From contig JAJEKV010000030.1 of assembly GCA_021234155.1 (NCBI GenBank), positions 10,116,526-10,180,525 of the forward strand: a DNA stretch of 64,000 nucleotides. Reading direction: 5' to 3'. Both the position numbers and the translations under genes were made by a program. The stretch is from Isoetes taiwanensis (taxonomy: Eukaryota; Streptophyta; Lycopodiopsida; Isoetales; Isoetaceae). The notes beneath the pieces were generated by a model, which did not search any database, was not told the DNA's origin, and was given only the letters and a program-made list of their open reading frames with translations. Below, one piece after another: positions 44,881 to 56,050 of this stretch (position 1 is the stretch's first letter; every line of letters begins with the position of its first letter).

Positions 44881-47118
44881 CCTATAAATAGAAGACATTT
44901 CTAGTATTTTATCACATTGAAAGCAATTAAAATATTAATGTGAGTGCTTCGCCCTTGCTTCATTCCTTGTATTCAAGGTACATTTTGCCAATGTGTTACA
45001 TTGTTGAAGTTTTAAAATTAGCTATGATATAACCCATCAATCATTATGTATATCCATGTACAAGCATTGCTCACATGATTGTATATATATTGATTGTATA
45101 TATATTGATCGATTTCAATAGGGAGTGGGGAAAGAGAAATGTTCGTGGCAGCCTTGGTCGTCGCGATAAATTTCTTGTAACAAATGAAATAAACAGACCA
45201 ACTAACCAACCAAATGTAAATACCAATCTTTTTTAGCAGCGTGCCCTTTTATTAATCTATAAAAAAGTTAGTCCTATATTAAAGTTTTCTGTGCCATTCA
45301 ATACAAATGGAGCAGATTTAGAAGAAGCAATCTTGCTACAACTTCAATTTTGCAGCATTTCAATGTACTTTGTCCTAGAGTTTCTCAAAAAATATGGAAT
45401 TTTGGTGAAGATAGCATTGAGGAATTGGTTCACTTTTGTGGCACCAAAGTTTGTGAGAGGACTACTACAAGTGCACCCACATATTGACTCAGACACATTG
45501 AGGGGAGAGTATGCTAATTACAAAATTCATGTTATGTCTAATTGGTCACGCAAGAATGTTGAGGAAGTAGCATGATATAGCTTTCTATAGATGAGAATAG
45601 ATTTAAGAATATTTTTACATTGCTTCAAATTGCATTAGTCCAATGTGCAAACAATGCTAGTTATGAAAGTACCCCCAATTAAATCAAATGGCATGTACAA
45701 ACGGACATTGAGAGCTTGAATGCATGCACTTTAATACATGTTAATGGACCTTGAATGGCTAGGGTTTTAATTTCATGGAAAACCTTGCAGTTTGGAAGGG
45801 AAAGGCCAAAAAACATATGTACACAGGTGAGACAAGTAAGCATATATGATTTATTTTATACGTTATTGTTTCTTTTAAGAATATTAATTTTTACATATCT
45901 TTGATTTCATGTAACAAGTTTTTCTTATGAATTTAAAACAATACTATTAGGTAATATTTGTTTCAAGTATTCTCTATAGCATATTGAATCTATTAAGCTT
46001 AAAAGTTAAGTGTATTTGTCAAATTTGATTAGTTTAAGATTTTGAGGGCAAATTTTCGATAACTTGTGATTGAAACAGGATGAATCTGACTCAGCGAAGA
46101 AAAATTTGCTATAGCCTCCTAATATTCGCCAGTCCATTGACAAGTCTTCTCATTGAACTCGGATCAAATGGTGTGGACTTTCAAGCTCGCCAACATCCAG
46201 CAATAAAATTCTCATTCTTCAAGTACCAAACATTCAATTCAAACATTGAAAACACTCCGCGTGTCAAGAACAGATAAAATAAAGAGATAAATCTGTGCAT
46301 ATTACTTGAGAGAGTTTGTCTTGCTCCAAGAAATATTCTGGAAAAACAAATTCAGATCTAAGAAAATGATACAAACAATTCAAAAGCAAAATGAAGAGGA
46401 CATACATGTAGCAGATCTTGAACAACAGATCAAGAACCTAAAAAGGCAGCTCAAAAACACAAAAATGCAGTAGACCTTGCATAGTAGATCAACGCTATCA
46501 CCACTTGTCACTTGCTGACTTTTCGAATGAAAGCCCAAGTTGCATTCAGGTTGCACGAATGTTTCTTTTACAAACATTCCTGGTGTGTCAAATGCCTCTG
46601 CACCACCAGGAATATTTTAAAACATTTCTAAAACATTCCTGTATTACAACATGGCAACTGGGGAGCTCATTCCGTCTCCGGAATGGAAAATGACGCTCCA
46701 ATTCCGCTCAGCAGGTCATCAATAGGTAATCAACTGCTAAATCCCTTCTCCTAGTTGCCATGTTGTGGGGCATGAGGGGTCGCTGATTCCGTGACCGACT
46801 CTCGTCCCTCCCGTCGGTAGGACCCCCCTAGAATCAGCTTCCATCCCCCCCGTACATAAACTCATAGGGGCATTATGGCATTTTGGTAGTTTTTCCTTTT
46901 GTAAATCTACTTACTTAAAAAGTTTTTGCCCTTTCTCTCTCACGCCGGTGTGCCCTTTCCGGCTCCCAAAACTCACGCTTTTTCCGGCAAAAACGCGTTT
47001 TCCTATTTTCTCTTCTTCTCTTTTTTCGGCCAAACGCGTCTTCTTCCTACGACATTTTTCTCTTCTTCGGTGGTGGGCTGTGGGCAATTAATGGTGGTAG
47101 GCGGTGGGTAATGCACGC
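44881..47118. other. No confident gene; one 94-codon ORF
   Basis: The plus frame 45291-45575 reads FLKKYGILVKIALRNWFTFV, then HIDSDTLRGEYANYKIHVMS. I do not recognise it; a transposon protein is possible. The rest is AT-rich to 46.7 kb and then becomes GC-richer towards the inverted-repeat element. Confidence 0.35.
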
Positions 47119-47190
47119 GTTAGCCTCACGAGGTTTTTTGGCTCTTTAAATCGGGTCTTCGGTACCGAAAAGCTTTGCGATTTTGGGGAT

Positions 47191-47212
47191 GAAAATCGCT
47201 TAAGCGATTTTC
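47191..47212. repeat. Perfect palindrome, left copy
   Basis: A 22-bp perfect palindrome whose inner twenty bases are AAAATCGCTTAAGCGATTTT. The same sequence is repeated on the right side of the element. Confidence 0.95.
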
Positions 47213-47276
47213 CGCTGAAAAGGCCCCCACAAAACGGGAATGCCGCCGCTTTTTTCTTCTCCCTAAAAAAGATACG

Positions 47277-48062
47277 ATGGCGCTTTATCACTCTCTTTTT
47301 GTGCGGAGATGTAATGACCGGAAGAGGAATCGACCAAATCTTGCCCTTCTCTTGCGACCACGGATCTATGAGCCCGCATTGAACAGCGCCAAAGGGATAT
47401 ATCGAAATTGCGTAACTTTACAACGGCCCTATCAAGCAGTGTCTCAGATTTCGCTTACATTTGGGGCGATGCCCTAACAGAGCTTGATAGGTTAAATCTT
47501 GATGCAAGAATCATAATTTTAGAGACTAGTGTCACTACAAGCAATTCCTGGATGCCTAAAGGGACCAATTATCAGATGCATCCTAAAAACGCCCCCCTCT
47601 TGACATTTTGCAAAGATAGATTCTTGTGTTCTTGCAAATAATCATATTCTAGATTGGGGTTTTGAGGGTTTGGAAGAATCTTTGAATACTTTGCATAGCT
47701 TGGGTATCAAAACTGCCGGAGTTGGACTGAATATTCTTCAAGCAAGAGCTCCTGCAGTTATAGAGATCAAAGGTAAAGGCAGAGTGTTGGTTTTTTCCTT
47801 TGCTTTTGATACTAGTGGAGTGCCTCCTAAATGGGGGGCAACAGAAAACAGGGCAGGTGTGAATTATTTGCCTGATTACTCTGCTCAATCTGTTGAGATG
47901 GTTTCTAAGATGGTTTCAGAATGGAAAAAAAATGAGGGGGATATAGCAATAGCTTCTATTCACTGGGGAGGGAATTGGGGATATGAAATTGATGAAGAAG
48001 AAGCCAGATTTGCCCATGCCTTGATAGATCATGCAGGAATTGATCTGATTCATGCCAGGTGA
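47277..48062 (+). pseudogene. CapA / PGA_cap family (capsule synthesis-like) gene, frameshifted and 3' truncated
   Basis: Bacterial CapA proteins take part in poly-gamma-glutamate capsule synthesis. The domain has a metallophosphatase-like fold, and homologues of unknown role occur in some plants. Visible blocks in order: FLCGDVMTGRGID (N-terminal GDvmlgRg), PRIYEPALNSA, DFAYIWGDALTELD, LNLDARIIILETSVTTS (the NLE block), YQMHPKNAP, IDSCVLANNHILDWGFEGL (the NNH.lDyg.eGl signature), GIKTAGVGLN and IAIASIHWGGNWGYE (the HWG block). They end at GIDLIHAR. The usual closing HHPH block is missing. The reading changes frame at about 47375, 47408 and 47612. The last visible codons are followed by AG|GTGATC, which could be a splice donor or simply the edge of a captured piece. 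Confidence 0.8.
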
Positions 48063-48086
48063 TCGCATTTTCCGGCGACGGAAAGC

Positions 48087-48197
48087 GAAAATCGCTTAAG
48101 CGATTTTCACCTTCCCCTTTTTGAAAATCGCTTAAGCGATTTTCGCAAATTTTGAAAATCGCTTAAGCGATTTTCCCAAATTCGCTTAAGCGATTTT
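48087..48197. repeat. Palindrome cluster, right side (three perfect copies and one partial)
   Basis: Copies begin at 48087, 48123 and 48154, and a shortened one with core TCGCTTAAGCGA lies at 48182-48193. Their shared inner sequence is AAAATCGCTTAAGCGATTTT. The spacers are short and unrelated. Each single strand could form a hairpin. Confidence 0.95.
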
Positions 48198-48269
48198 GGT
48201 CCGCGCGAGACCCCGATTTCGGGAGCCAAAAAAAGCACCGGTTAGCCTACCCTGGGTGTAAGGGGGATA

Positions 48270-48455
48270 ATGTTGAATACTGTTTCAAATTTAGGGGCGG
48301 TGAATTCTTCACAGAGAGGAGCTATGGGCAGTTCAATCAGGTCAACACAGCTATTTCGGCATGTAGTTTTTCCATGCCCACTGAATCGCGAAAGGGGTTT
48401 TTCTTCTGGAGCAATGGGCAACGGGCTGGAGCTACAATTGGCTGGAGCTTCAGGT
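48270..48455 (+). CDS. Possible first exon with organelle presequence
   Basis: The frame starts MLNTVSNLGAVNSSQRGAMG and contains RHVVFPCPLNRERGFSSGAM. It is rich in R and S with almost no acidic residues. RGFSS resembles an R-3 type mitochondrial cleavage site. At TTCAG|GTAATT a splice donor is possible. No second exon can be recognised before the retrotransposon that follows, so it is either a captured or truncated first exon or a chance frame. The mature protein cannot be named. Confidence 0.3.
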
Positions 48456-48459
48456 AATT

Positions 48460-49060
48460 TTTTTGTAGCCCATACTTTCATCTCTTACCTCTCTGATATG
48501 AACTCGATCGATTGCAGTTGTTTGATACCCGAAAGTGATTTTTTGCTGGCTTTTCCTTTTCAGACAGTATTTGTTTTCAGTGGGAGCGCAACATGGCCGC
48601 TTTAACTGAATATGGCAGTGGATTCTGCCCTATATCATCATTTTCTGAATTCCAGGAAATTAATGTAACGTTTAAGAAATGACTAACTATCCCTCTCTGG
48701 CAGATTTCTCGAAGGACTCCGGCATTTTGATCAATTTTCTCTCCATACTTTCGTCATTGCTTTAGGTTCGTGTTAGTCCTGTGCCTCCTGGTACAGGACT
48801 ATTCATGCATACGACGGACCAGGCCAAGGCCAAGGATCCACAACCAGGCGCGGGTCAGTCGTCAAAGGCTCGCTGAGAAGACCAAGCGGTACCGTGAGAC
48901 AAAGACCACGCTGGCGTCAACAAAGGCGGCGCTGGACAAGTGGCGGCCCGTCCGCCGGCGTCGGCGTGATTCGAACTTTTCAAGAGGCTTTTTCCGGCAA
49001 ATCGGGCCTCCTTCCGTGAGTCGGCACCGAAAATCGGGTGTCTATATTGGGCCAAAGGCC
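48460..49060. other. Probable U3 part of the following retrotransposon; hairpin at 48776-48801
   Basis: The sequence has no recognised coding content. AGTCCTGTGCC and GGTACAGGACT form an 11-bp stem with one mismatch around a four-base loop. The left limit of the LTR could not be placed because the opposite LTR is not in the window. Confidence 0.35.
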
Positions 49061-49067
49061 ATTGTAC

Positions 49068-49076
49068 TATATATAT
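49068..49076 (+). promoter_or_regulatory. TATA box of the Ty3/Gypsy 5' LTR (putative)
   Basis: TATATATAT lies 270 bp before the primer binding site, a suitable distance for a promoter starting the R region. Inferred from position. Confidence 0.4.
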
Positions 49077-49337
49077 GAGTAGAGCTAGCACATGAGTTTT
49101 TAGATGAGTTTTGAGTCTTGTCTCAGTTCAGTTTTCTCTCGATTGCGAGAGCTCATGTATTTTCATTGACATCAAGGAAGCTTATTATTGTGATCTCATT
49201 GTTCTTGTTGTTTTCTTTTCTCTTTTTCTGGTTCTTTCTTGCAAATCCGCGTGACAGCTCCCCGGTTCTTACGTTAGATCCAAGGGTCCTCACAGAGGGC
49301 TGTCTTGCAGGAGTTCCCGAACCCAGACCCCAAACAC

Positions 49338-49355
49338 TGTCGCCGCTGCCGGGTC
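49338..49355 (+). other. Primer binding site (tRNA-Asp-like)
   Basis: TGTCGCCGCTGCCGGGTC differs by four bases from TGGCGCCGTTGCCGGGGA, the site of many Athila/Tat elements. It lies directly after a CA-containing end and 23 bp before the gag ATG. Confidence 0.6.
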
Positions 49356-49377
49356 TGATCTTTCTTTTCCTTCCATC

Positions 49378-51490
49378 ATGTCGGCTCGAGGTTTCACTCC
49401 TGAAGAACTTCTTTGCCAAACGGCGGCTCGACTGGAGCGCCATCAACGACGCGAGGCTGTTCGGGATATGTATGACACTGCTTATGACATTGAGGGAGGT
49501 CGATCCGGCTCCGCGAGCTGGTCGGCACCTCCTACCCCTCGTGCTCATTCTCGACCAGGGTCTCCCCCTGTGTGTCGTCATTGTTCTCAACCTCAATCTC
49601 CACAGCATACCCCTGTTCAGCCCACGCCTCACTATTTTCAGACTCCTGACAGTACCTATATCAATATTCCTTCAGGTCATACCCCTCTTCCATCACAACC
49701 TTCTTCACCTCCGGGTGGGATGGGCTACCATCAAGTGTCTTTTGGCCCTACCCACGTTCATGACTTTCAGTCTTCTCCATCTTTTCAGCATGCTCTTCCT
49801 GTTTATCAAACCACTGATCTTAAGCCTACTGAAGCAGGCTCTCAAGGTCCTTCCCCACCAGATGTTACTTTCGCTGGACCACATGTTTTTTCAGTTCCAC
49901 CCCCTGGCTCTCAGTCTCAGACTGTTCCACCTCTCTATGCTTCAACATACCCTCCAACGAATCCACCTGTCTATGCGTCTGTTCCGCCTTCCCCTCCAAC
50001 TCCTAATTTGAAGCTGACTTATCCCACTTTCGGCAACACTAAAGGCAAACCTTTGGATCAGATTGCTCAAGCTCATATGGAAGAATTCGAAGCCTTGGCC
50101 ATTCTGAATGGTCATGCGCAACCACAACTCAAATTTCATATCTTTTCGACCACGCTCAGAGGCGCCCCTCATCAGTGGTTAATGGTCAACAAAAGTCACT
50201 GGAAACAGAGTTGGCAAGAAATGAAAACTGCCTTTCTGTCTCATTACGGCACCACGGACGATGATCAATTACTCCTCAAGCAACTCAATGACCTTCAGCA
50301 AGAGCCCACGGAGTCTGCCAGGGATTTTGTGGACCGTCTTCATATTCTTGTCAGTAAACTCCAGGAGTACCCCACGCAAAGCCAGATCCTCGTCTGGTTT
50401 CTGCCGGGCCTTCCTCCTGCCATTCGCCTTATGACAGAATACCTGCGTCCCAAGTCTTTGGAGCAGGCCATTGAATTGGTCAATCATTCGGTCAATGTTT
50501 CCTCTCGAGGTGTTGCTCTACAGGAACTCCCTTTCATGCCTCCCGTCATGGTTCCTCAGAACTCTGTTCAACCTCAGCAAGCAAATCCACAACGCGCTCA
50601 CATCTGGTGTACTATTTGTAAATATCAAGGTCATCTGGCAAATGAATGCAACTCCTCAAATGGACCTCCTCATTGTAAAAGATGCAATATGTGCAATCAC
50701 GCCACGGAAGAATGCACTCGTTCCCATCCTATATCTTTTCGCAATAAAATGGTCTTTCAAGTCCAGACCACGCCTCAGCAACAACAGTCGTATCAGCCTC
50801 AGCAATATCAAGCTCCACAACCACAGCAGTATCAACAAACGCAGCAGTAGCAACAAACGCAGCCATCTCAGCAGTCACGGGGACAAGGCAATCGTCCTCC
50901 CTTTGATCCTTCAAAAGCTCAATGTTATCATTGCCATGAATGGGGTCACACCACCACGACGTGTCCTCAACTTCCTCAAGTTCAAGTTCAACTTCCGGGT
51001 TCCAATCAACCAGCTTCTGTCCGTCTCACGGCTTACCAACTCTGGGTGGCCAATGGTAAACAGGGCCCTCGTCCTGTTTTGAGGAAGCCTCCTCGGCCGC
51101 CTCAACAACAGCGCCCTCAACAAGCAGCGTCTACTTCCAATCCTATGGATCAACAAGCTCAGGAGGAGATTTATCAGGCTCTCAACCCTCCTGTCCAGCA
51201 GTCAAATTGGGTTGGTCTCGTCTCACGTCACACACAGGCTTCACGCCCATTGACCATCATTCCTCATGAGACGCATCCTGCTTTTGCTGTCGATACCATC
51301 CCTCATGACGAGGATAAAAAAGTTCACTTCGCGCCTGATCTTGACAAACTCATGCCTCACGTCATGCCTAAAGTGAGACAAAGTATTCTTAAACTTATGC
51401 AGGCTGCGGAAGGTCGCACCTTGGCAAATGTTCACGCCACCACTAGGGCTCAAGAACGTCGGGCAAAAGACCGGTCATCATCCACCAACA
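49378..51490 (+). pseudogene. Gag of Gypsy element 1, three zinc knuckles
   Basis: Gag packages the RNA and forms the particle. The frame begins MSARGFTPEELLCQTAARLE. A P, Q and S-rich region follows, then the retrotrans_gag core (AILNGHAQPQLKFHIFSTTL, QWLMVNKSHWKQSWQEMKTA, DFVDRLHILVSKLQEYP). Three CX2CX4HX4C knuckles are seen: CTICKYQGHLANEC, CKRCNMCNHATEEC and, after an in-frame TAG at 50848, CYHCHEWGHTTTTC. Three knuckles are more than the one or two usual for plant Gypsy gags. The frame continues past TAG unchanged to about 51490, where a frameshift leads into the protease region. The ATG was chosen because it follows the primer site by 23 bp and precedes the whole gag core. Confidence 0.85.
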
Positions 51491-52130
51491 AGACTCTCGC
51501 CCATATCCAAATATTGCTGCTGAGGTCGAGTTTCTCAAAGAAGTTTCTGCTTCCTTACCACAGACTCCAGCTCCACTGGACCCTGCGGATCCTTTTTCAC
51601 ATGTTCCCTTGGAACTTCAGGAAGAACTTGCCAAGATCAAGATTCCTTTGAGTCTGGCCACCATTTTGAAACTCTGTCCGGCTCTCAAAGATCGGGTTAC
51701 CTCTTCCACAGTTCTGGTTGGAGCTGTTGCGACTTAAACACCCACGGTGCATGCCACGGTGGGCAATCAACATATCAATCATGTCCAAATTGATGGTGGT
51801 AGTGCCGTCAATCTCATTACTGATAAACTCAAGAAGCAATTGGGCATCAAACAATTATACCGTGCCCCTTATGACATCAAGTTGGCAAATGGCCATATCA
51901 CGCGTCCTCAAGGCGTCACTCCTCTTCTACATATCAGCATTGGTGATCTCAAATTCCCTTTGGAATTTGGTGTTTGGAAAGCCGGAGAGGATCCCGGTGA
52001 TTATGAAATGTCGTTGGCAGACCTTTTCTCCGACAGGCAAAGAGTATTCACTACTGGGCCACGGACCAACTTGTCATCACCGATGGCCATCTCAATGCCA
52101 CAATGGATCTGGAAACTGGCAAATTGATCT
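51490..52130 (+). pseudogene. Protease region of Gypsy element 1
   Basis: In the frame with YPNIAAEVEFLKEV, past a TAA at 51735, VQIDGGSAVNLITDKLKKQL gives a retropepsin-like site in which DGGS replaces the usual DTGS or DSGS, a variant known from plant Ty3/Gypsy proteases. KLANGHITRPQGV and LEFGVWKAGEDPGDYEMSL follow. A frameshift at about 52000-52030 leads to HYWATDQLVITDGHLNATMD in the next frame, the connector to RT. Confidence 0.75.
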
Positions 52131-54000
52131 CTGTCGAGAATGCTGAACCTTCCATCTCTGACACCGACTCTGAAGAAGCACAAAATATTTATCAGGTTCA
52201 AGCACCTCCAGCGGGTCTCCCTCTCTCATCTTATCCTGAGTATGCTGATCCTTGGGGTGACATGATGCTCGATCAGGACCAGGCTGTGGCGGCTCTCTTG
52301 GACCCTTACCTGGCTTCCTGCAATCGCATTCAACGTCTTGATCATTTTTCTGATCCCCTTCCTTCAGAGACAGTTGATGTTCATGCCGTCATGAAGCAAC
52401 CCTTGCTTGATGACGCTCAGCAGCCTCTTTTCTTCACCACTCAAAATGCTGCTCCTCCCGTCATGCTTCAGCCTCCTACTCATCAGGTTCAGGACACGGA
52501 GGTTGTTCCTCACATTCAAACTCCAGAAGTAGAAATTGTGGACATTGGTAACAATCAACCAGTCCGCTTAGCTGCTCAACTTCCGCCTCCCTATAAAGCA
52601 CGCGCTGTGACGCTGTTCAAGAAATTCAAACATATTTTTGCTTGGAGCTACAAAGACCTTCGAGGTATCAAAAAAGACTTGGGGGAACTCACCATTCCTA
52701 CCAAATCAGATGCCCGCCCAATCTAGCAAACGACATAGCACTCGGCTCAACCCAAATTATCGTGACCGCGTCAAGGCTAAAATTGACAAACTCTTGGCTG
52801 CTGGCCTGATTTATGAGGTAAAACATTCTGCATGGGTGAGCCCCATCGTCATTGCTCTCAAACATAATGGTAAGATCCGCGTTTGCGTGGACTACAGAAA
52901 ACTCAATCAAGCTACGGAGCGTGATCACTTTCCACTCCCCTTCACTGACCAAGTTCTTGAAGAAGTTGCTGGTCATGAGATGTACTCTTTCATGGATGGT
53001 TTTTCTGGGTACAATCAAATTTCTATCAAGGAAGAAGATCAACTCAAAACTACCTTCACCACCCCGTGGGGCACTTTTGCCTACAAGGTGGTCCCTTTTG
53101 GCTTGTCAAACTCTCCTTCCACCTTTCAGCGCATCATGCTCTCCGTCTTTCACGACTTTATGAAGGATAAACCTTTTCTTTAGATCTTCCAAGATGATTT
53201 TTCTGCCTACAGCTCCATGAATGATCACTTGGACAAATTGGAGCTTGTCTTTCAAAAATGTGATGAATCTGGCATTAGTCTCAATCATGAGAAGTGCACT
53301 TTTCGCCACCCACCAGCTTTACGTTGGGTCATGTGTGGTCAAGAAGAAGGCATCACCACGGATCCCGCTAAAATCAATTGTGTACTGAAAGCTCAAGCAC
53401 CCTCTAATATCAAAGAGACACGCTCTTTCCTGGGTAAGGTCAATTACTATTCCACCTTCATTCCTGGACTTGCAGCTATAGCTGACCCCATTCATAAACT
53501 CACGGGGGATGAATCCACTTGGGCTTGGAATTCCCAGCGGAAGCCGCCGGTTGAAACTGTTATTTTCGGGCCCCCGGTACTTGTTCCTCCTCAATGGGAC
53601 AAGCCCTTCCACGTTCATGTTGACGTCTCTGCTTTTGCCATTGGTGCTGTTCTCTCTCAGGCTTATGATGAAACCACGGATAAACCGATCCGCTATGCCA
53701 GCCGGAAACTCAATCCTGCGGAGCGCAATTATTCTGCCACGGAACGAGAAGCTTTGGGTTTAGTTTTCTGTGTCCAACGTTTCCGTCATTACTTGTTGGG
53801 CAGCAAGGTCAAGTTCTTTGTTGACCATCAAGCTCTTCTTTACTTGATCAATAAAGCCACGCCCACGGGCAGAATTGCTCGTTGGGTCCTTCTTCTGCAG
53901 GAATTCGCTCCTTTTGAAATCGTTCATAAGGCAGGCAAGTCTCATGTCGTGCCTGATTACCTTTCACGCATCCACACGGATGATCCTTCCACGGGTGTTT
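52103..54000 (+). pseudogene. Reverse transcriptase and RNase H of Gypsy element 1
   Basis: The connector (FKKFKHIFAWSYKDL) leads, after a frameshift at about 52725, into NPNYRDRVKAKIDKLLAAGL. VCVDYRKLN, YSFMDGFSGYNQI (motif A) and VVPFGLSNSPSTFQRIM (motif B) follow. The catalytic block reads IFQDDFSAYS directly after an in-frame TAG at 53181; DD is kept, but the usual Leu before it is Gln. RNase H follows without a break: HVHVDVSAFAIGAVLSQAYD, YASRKLNPAERNYSATEREA, FFVDHQALLYLINK and VVPDYLSRI. No second (dual) RNase H is present, which fits Athila better than Ogre/Tat elements. Confidence 0.88.
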
Positions 54001-54540
54001 CGGATGCCTTTCCAGACGCTCAATTATTCCTGGTCACGGCCACGCCCCATTGGTTTCATCATTTTCAGCAATATCTTCTCACTGGTGCTCTTCCTCCAGA
54101 AGATCCGACGCCTCTCTCGGAAAAGCTTTCACGCTCACGCCGTCGTCAATTTCTCCGTGAGGTCCGCGACTACACCATGGTTGCAGGCCATTTGTACAAA
54201 CGAGGCAAAGACATGGTCCTCCGTCGTTGTGTCCTCCCTCACGAGGTGCCCAATATTGTTCGACAAGCCCACGATGGGCTTGGTGGTGGTCATTTCAGTG
54301 GTGACGCCACGGCACGCAAAATTCTTTTGGCTGGATATTTTTGGCCCACGCTCTTCAAAGATGCCCACGCTTATTTCGTGTGGCAGGACGCTCGCCAACG
54401 TGTGGGAAAGCCCACGGCCCGTGACGCTCTTCCGTTGACGCCGGTCGCCACGCCACACCCCTTCAGCAAATGGGGAATGGATTTTGTGGGACCCATGGAC
54501 CCACCGGCGCGGCACACCCGTGCCCGCTATATTCTGGTCA
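54001..54540 (+). pseudogene. Integrase N-terminus of Gypsy element 1, cut by insertion
   Basis: The HHCC zinc-binding part has its histidines in HDGLGGGHFSGDATARKILL, and GYFWPTLFKDAHAYFVWQDA follows. In relatives the next positions hold two cysteines; here the matching positions are Gln and Arg (WQDARQ), so the zinc site is broken. The catalytic core begins with KWGMDFVGPMD, with the first Asp of the DDE triad, and stops at ARYILV exactly where the LTR of the minus-strand element begins. Confidence 0.85.
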
Positions 54541-56050
54541 TGTGACGTCCCCTACCGTTATAACGATGCCGCAGACCAGTATACAAGCGAGGAGTTCATC
54601 CCCGCACCAGCTCCACACCGGGGGCCCTCCACATATCACTTGTGACCGCTTAGAGTCCACGATGGGGGAAGAGTGAAGGGGTCATTTTACCCCGTCTCCC
54701 TCGGGGCCTACCTAGGCTGGCGAAGCGTAAACATACACGTCGGTAACATAACATCATATATCCACCTCGAAGGGTGGCACATCAACATCTGCATAGACAA
54801 AGATCAAGACAATACAAGGGAAGTTCCTACCCAAGGCTCGGACTCAGGGAATGGTGACAAGCTTGGGTCTCAGAGTTCGATGCGCAGAATCATGACAATG
54901 GATTGGGCTGGCATAAGAACATGGCATTGGGTTGTCCACTCCATCCGCCCCTCTGTGCACACTTTGCAGAGTGGGTTGAAAAAAAAGTGTTGGGACTGGC
55001 AGCCGCCGGGTGCATAGCCAGGGGGCTACTCACGGGTTACATCTCCCCAGGCCCGATGGGGCAGGTGGGGGATCACTCCCACCCGAGATCTACATCTTTG
55101 ACCCAAGGTGGTGACTAGAGGGCCCACGCCCTTATTCGACTTAACCCAATGGAAGGTGAACCCCACCTCACGGGTGTCGAGCCCATGCCATGCCCACACT
55201 CAGTGGCAAGCCATTAGACCTAGTCACTCTGATCCCCGGTAGGCCTTACACACCAGAGGGATCGATCAAGGGTCAGGACACGAACCTCGTTATAAGCCAG
55301 TCTAGTCCCTTCACCCACAACCCGGTGGGGCTCTTGTACACAGGCCGAATTCTAGTAATGCACTAAGAGGGACTAGCTAGGAGCATCATCTACTAAGCTT
55401 TAAGTCTCTACCCACCCTTCCCAATACAATGAGTCCACAGAATACAACCATCCATCATATGATCATAAATAATAAGAACTAATCTAATACATAGAGTCAA
55501 TTCTTTAGTTAGAGTCAATCTCAGGGTCTGTTGGGCTACTAAGGGCGATTTAATAGGCTAACCCTACTAGTTCGAAGGCTGGAATGAGGTTTAAGCTATT
55601 CAATCGACCAAATACCTGATCCCTGGTTCACTCCTCTTGATCCGAAGGCGTCCATGTCTCTGTTCTGCCTCGGGATGTGGTCGGAAGGATGATCTGACAA
55701 GCTGGGGCGTGCTGGCAGATCGTGGGAGTTGGAATTGACTCCTCAGGCGCGCGAATCGGAGCTCAGAAGGTCTGTGGGCGAAAAAGGGAATGTTAGGGTT
55801 TGGTGCCTTATGTAGGCTATCGGTTAGGTTTAGGGTTCCCATGACCCTTTGTCTACCTTTAAGGGTTTAAAGGTCTAAAGGTCTAAAGGTGCGCGCATTG
55901 CTAAGTGTGCGCACCATTGCAAGTTGCCCCCTAGGGCGTCCTTGCTTGAGTATTCGTCGGCGGCGTCGCCGACGGGCGGCGATAATGCGGCGTGTGACGA
56001 CCTGATGCGGTATCGTCCCCGAGGCCGTATATCGTCTTTGGAACGTCACA
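54541..56050 (-). repeat. 3' LTR of the chromovirus, 1510 bp
   Basis: The ends are TGTGACGTCC on the plus-strand left and GGAACGTCACA on the right, giving an eight-base perfect inverted repeat TGTGACGT. A polypurine tract touches its inner end. The interior is GC-rich compared with its surroundings, with a run ggcggcgtcgccgacgggcg near 55958. No coding content is recognised. Confidence 0.8.

Larger units (their letters stand above)
47119..48250. mobile_element. 1.1-kb inverted-repeat element enclosing a CapA-family gene (inferred)
   Basis: The left side has gttagcctcacgagg, ttttttggctc, then aaatcgggtct. The right side carries the inverse, agaccccgattt, gagccaaaaaa and ggttagcctac, with small indels, so the two sides form an imperfect inverted repeat of about 40 bp. 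Just inside each end are copies of a perfect palindrome, one on the left and four on the right. Between them lies a broken CapA-family gene. I infer a Pack-TIR-type element that captured gene sequence. No transposase or clear target duplication is present. Confidence 0.5.
49060..54540 (+). mobile_element. Ty3/Gypsy element 1 (Athila/Tat-like), interrupted in integrase
   Basis: LTR end, primer site, gag, protease, RT, RNase H and the start of integrase follow in Ty3/Gypsy order with no chromodomain seen. The coding part is colinear, with four in-frame stops or shifts before RT and one stop inside RT. It stops between two bases where the LTR of the minus-strand element starts, so its 3' part lies beyond that insertion or is lost. 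The left LTR limit is unknown. Confidence 0.8.

Noticed and set aside
48855-49091. Arg-rich ORFs on both strands before the Gypsy element
   Set aside because: They lie in the GC-rich probable U3 region, have no domain, and are best explained by base composition.
49153-49632. 159-codon minus-strand ORF over the gag start
   Set aside because: It is the antisense shadow of the gag frame, which has clear gag motifs downstream.
54541-56050. Reading frames at 54.67-55.1 kb as host genes
   Set aside because: They fall inside the LTR, which is defined by matching ends and an adjoining polypurine tract, and show no domain.
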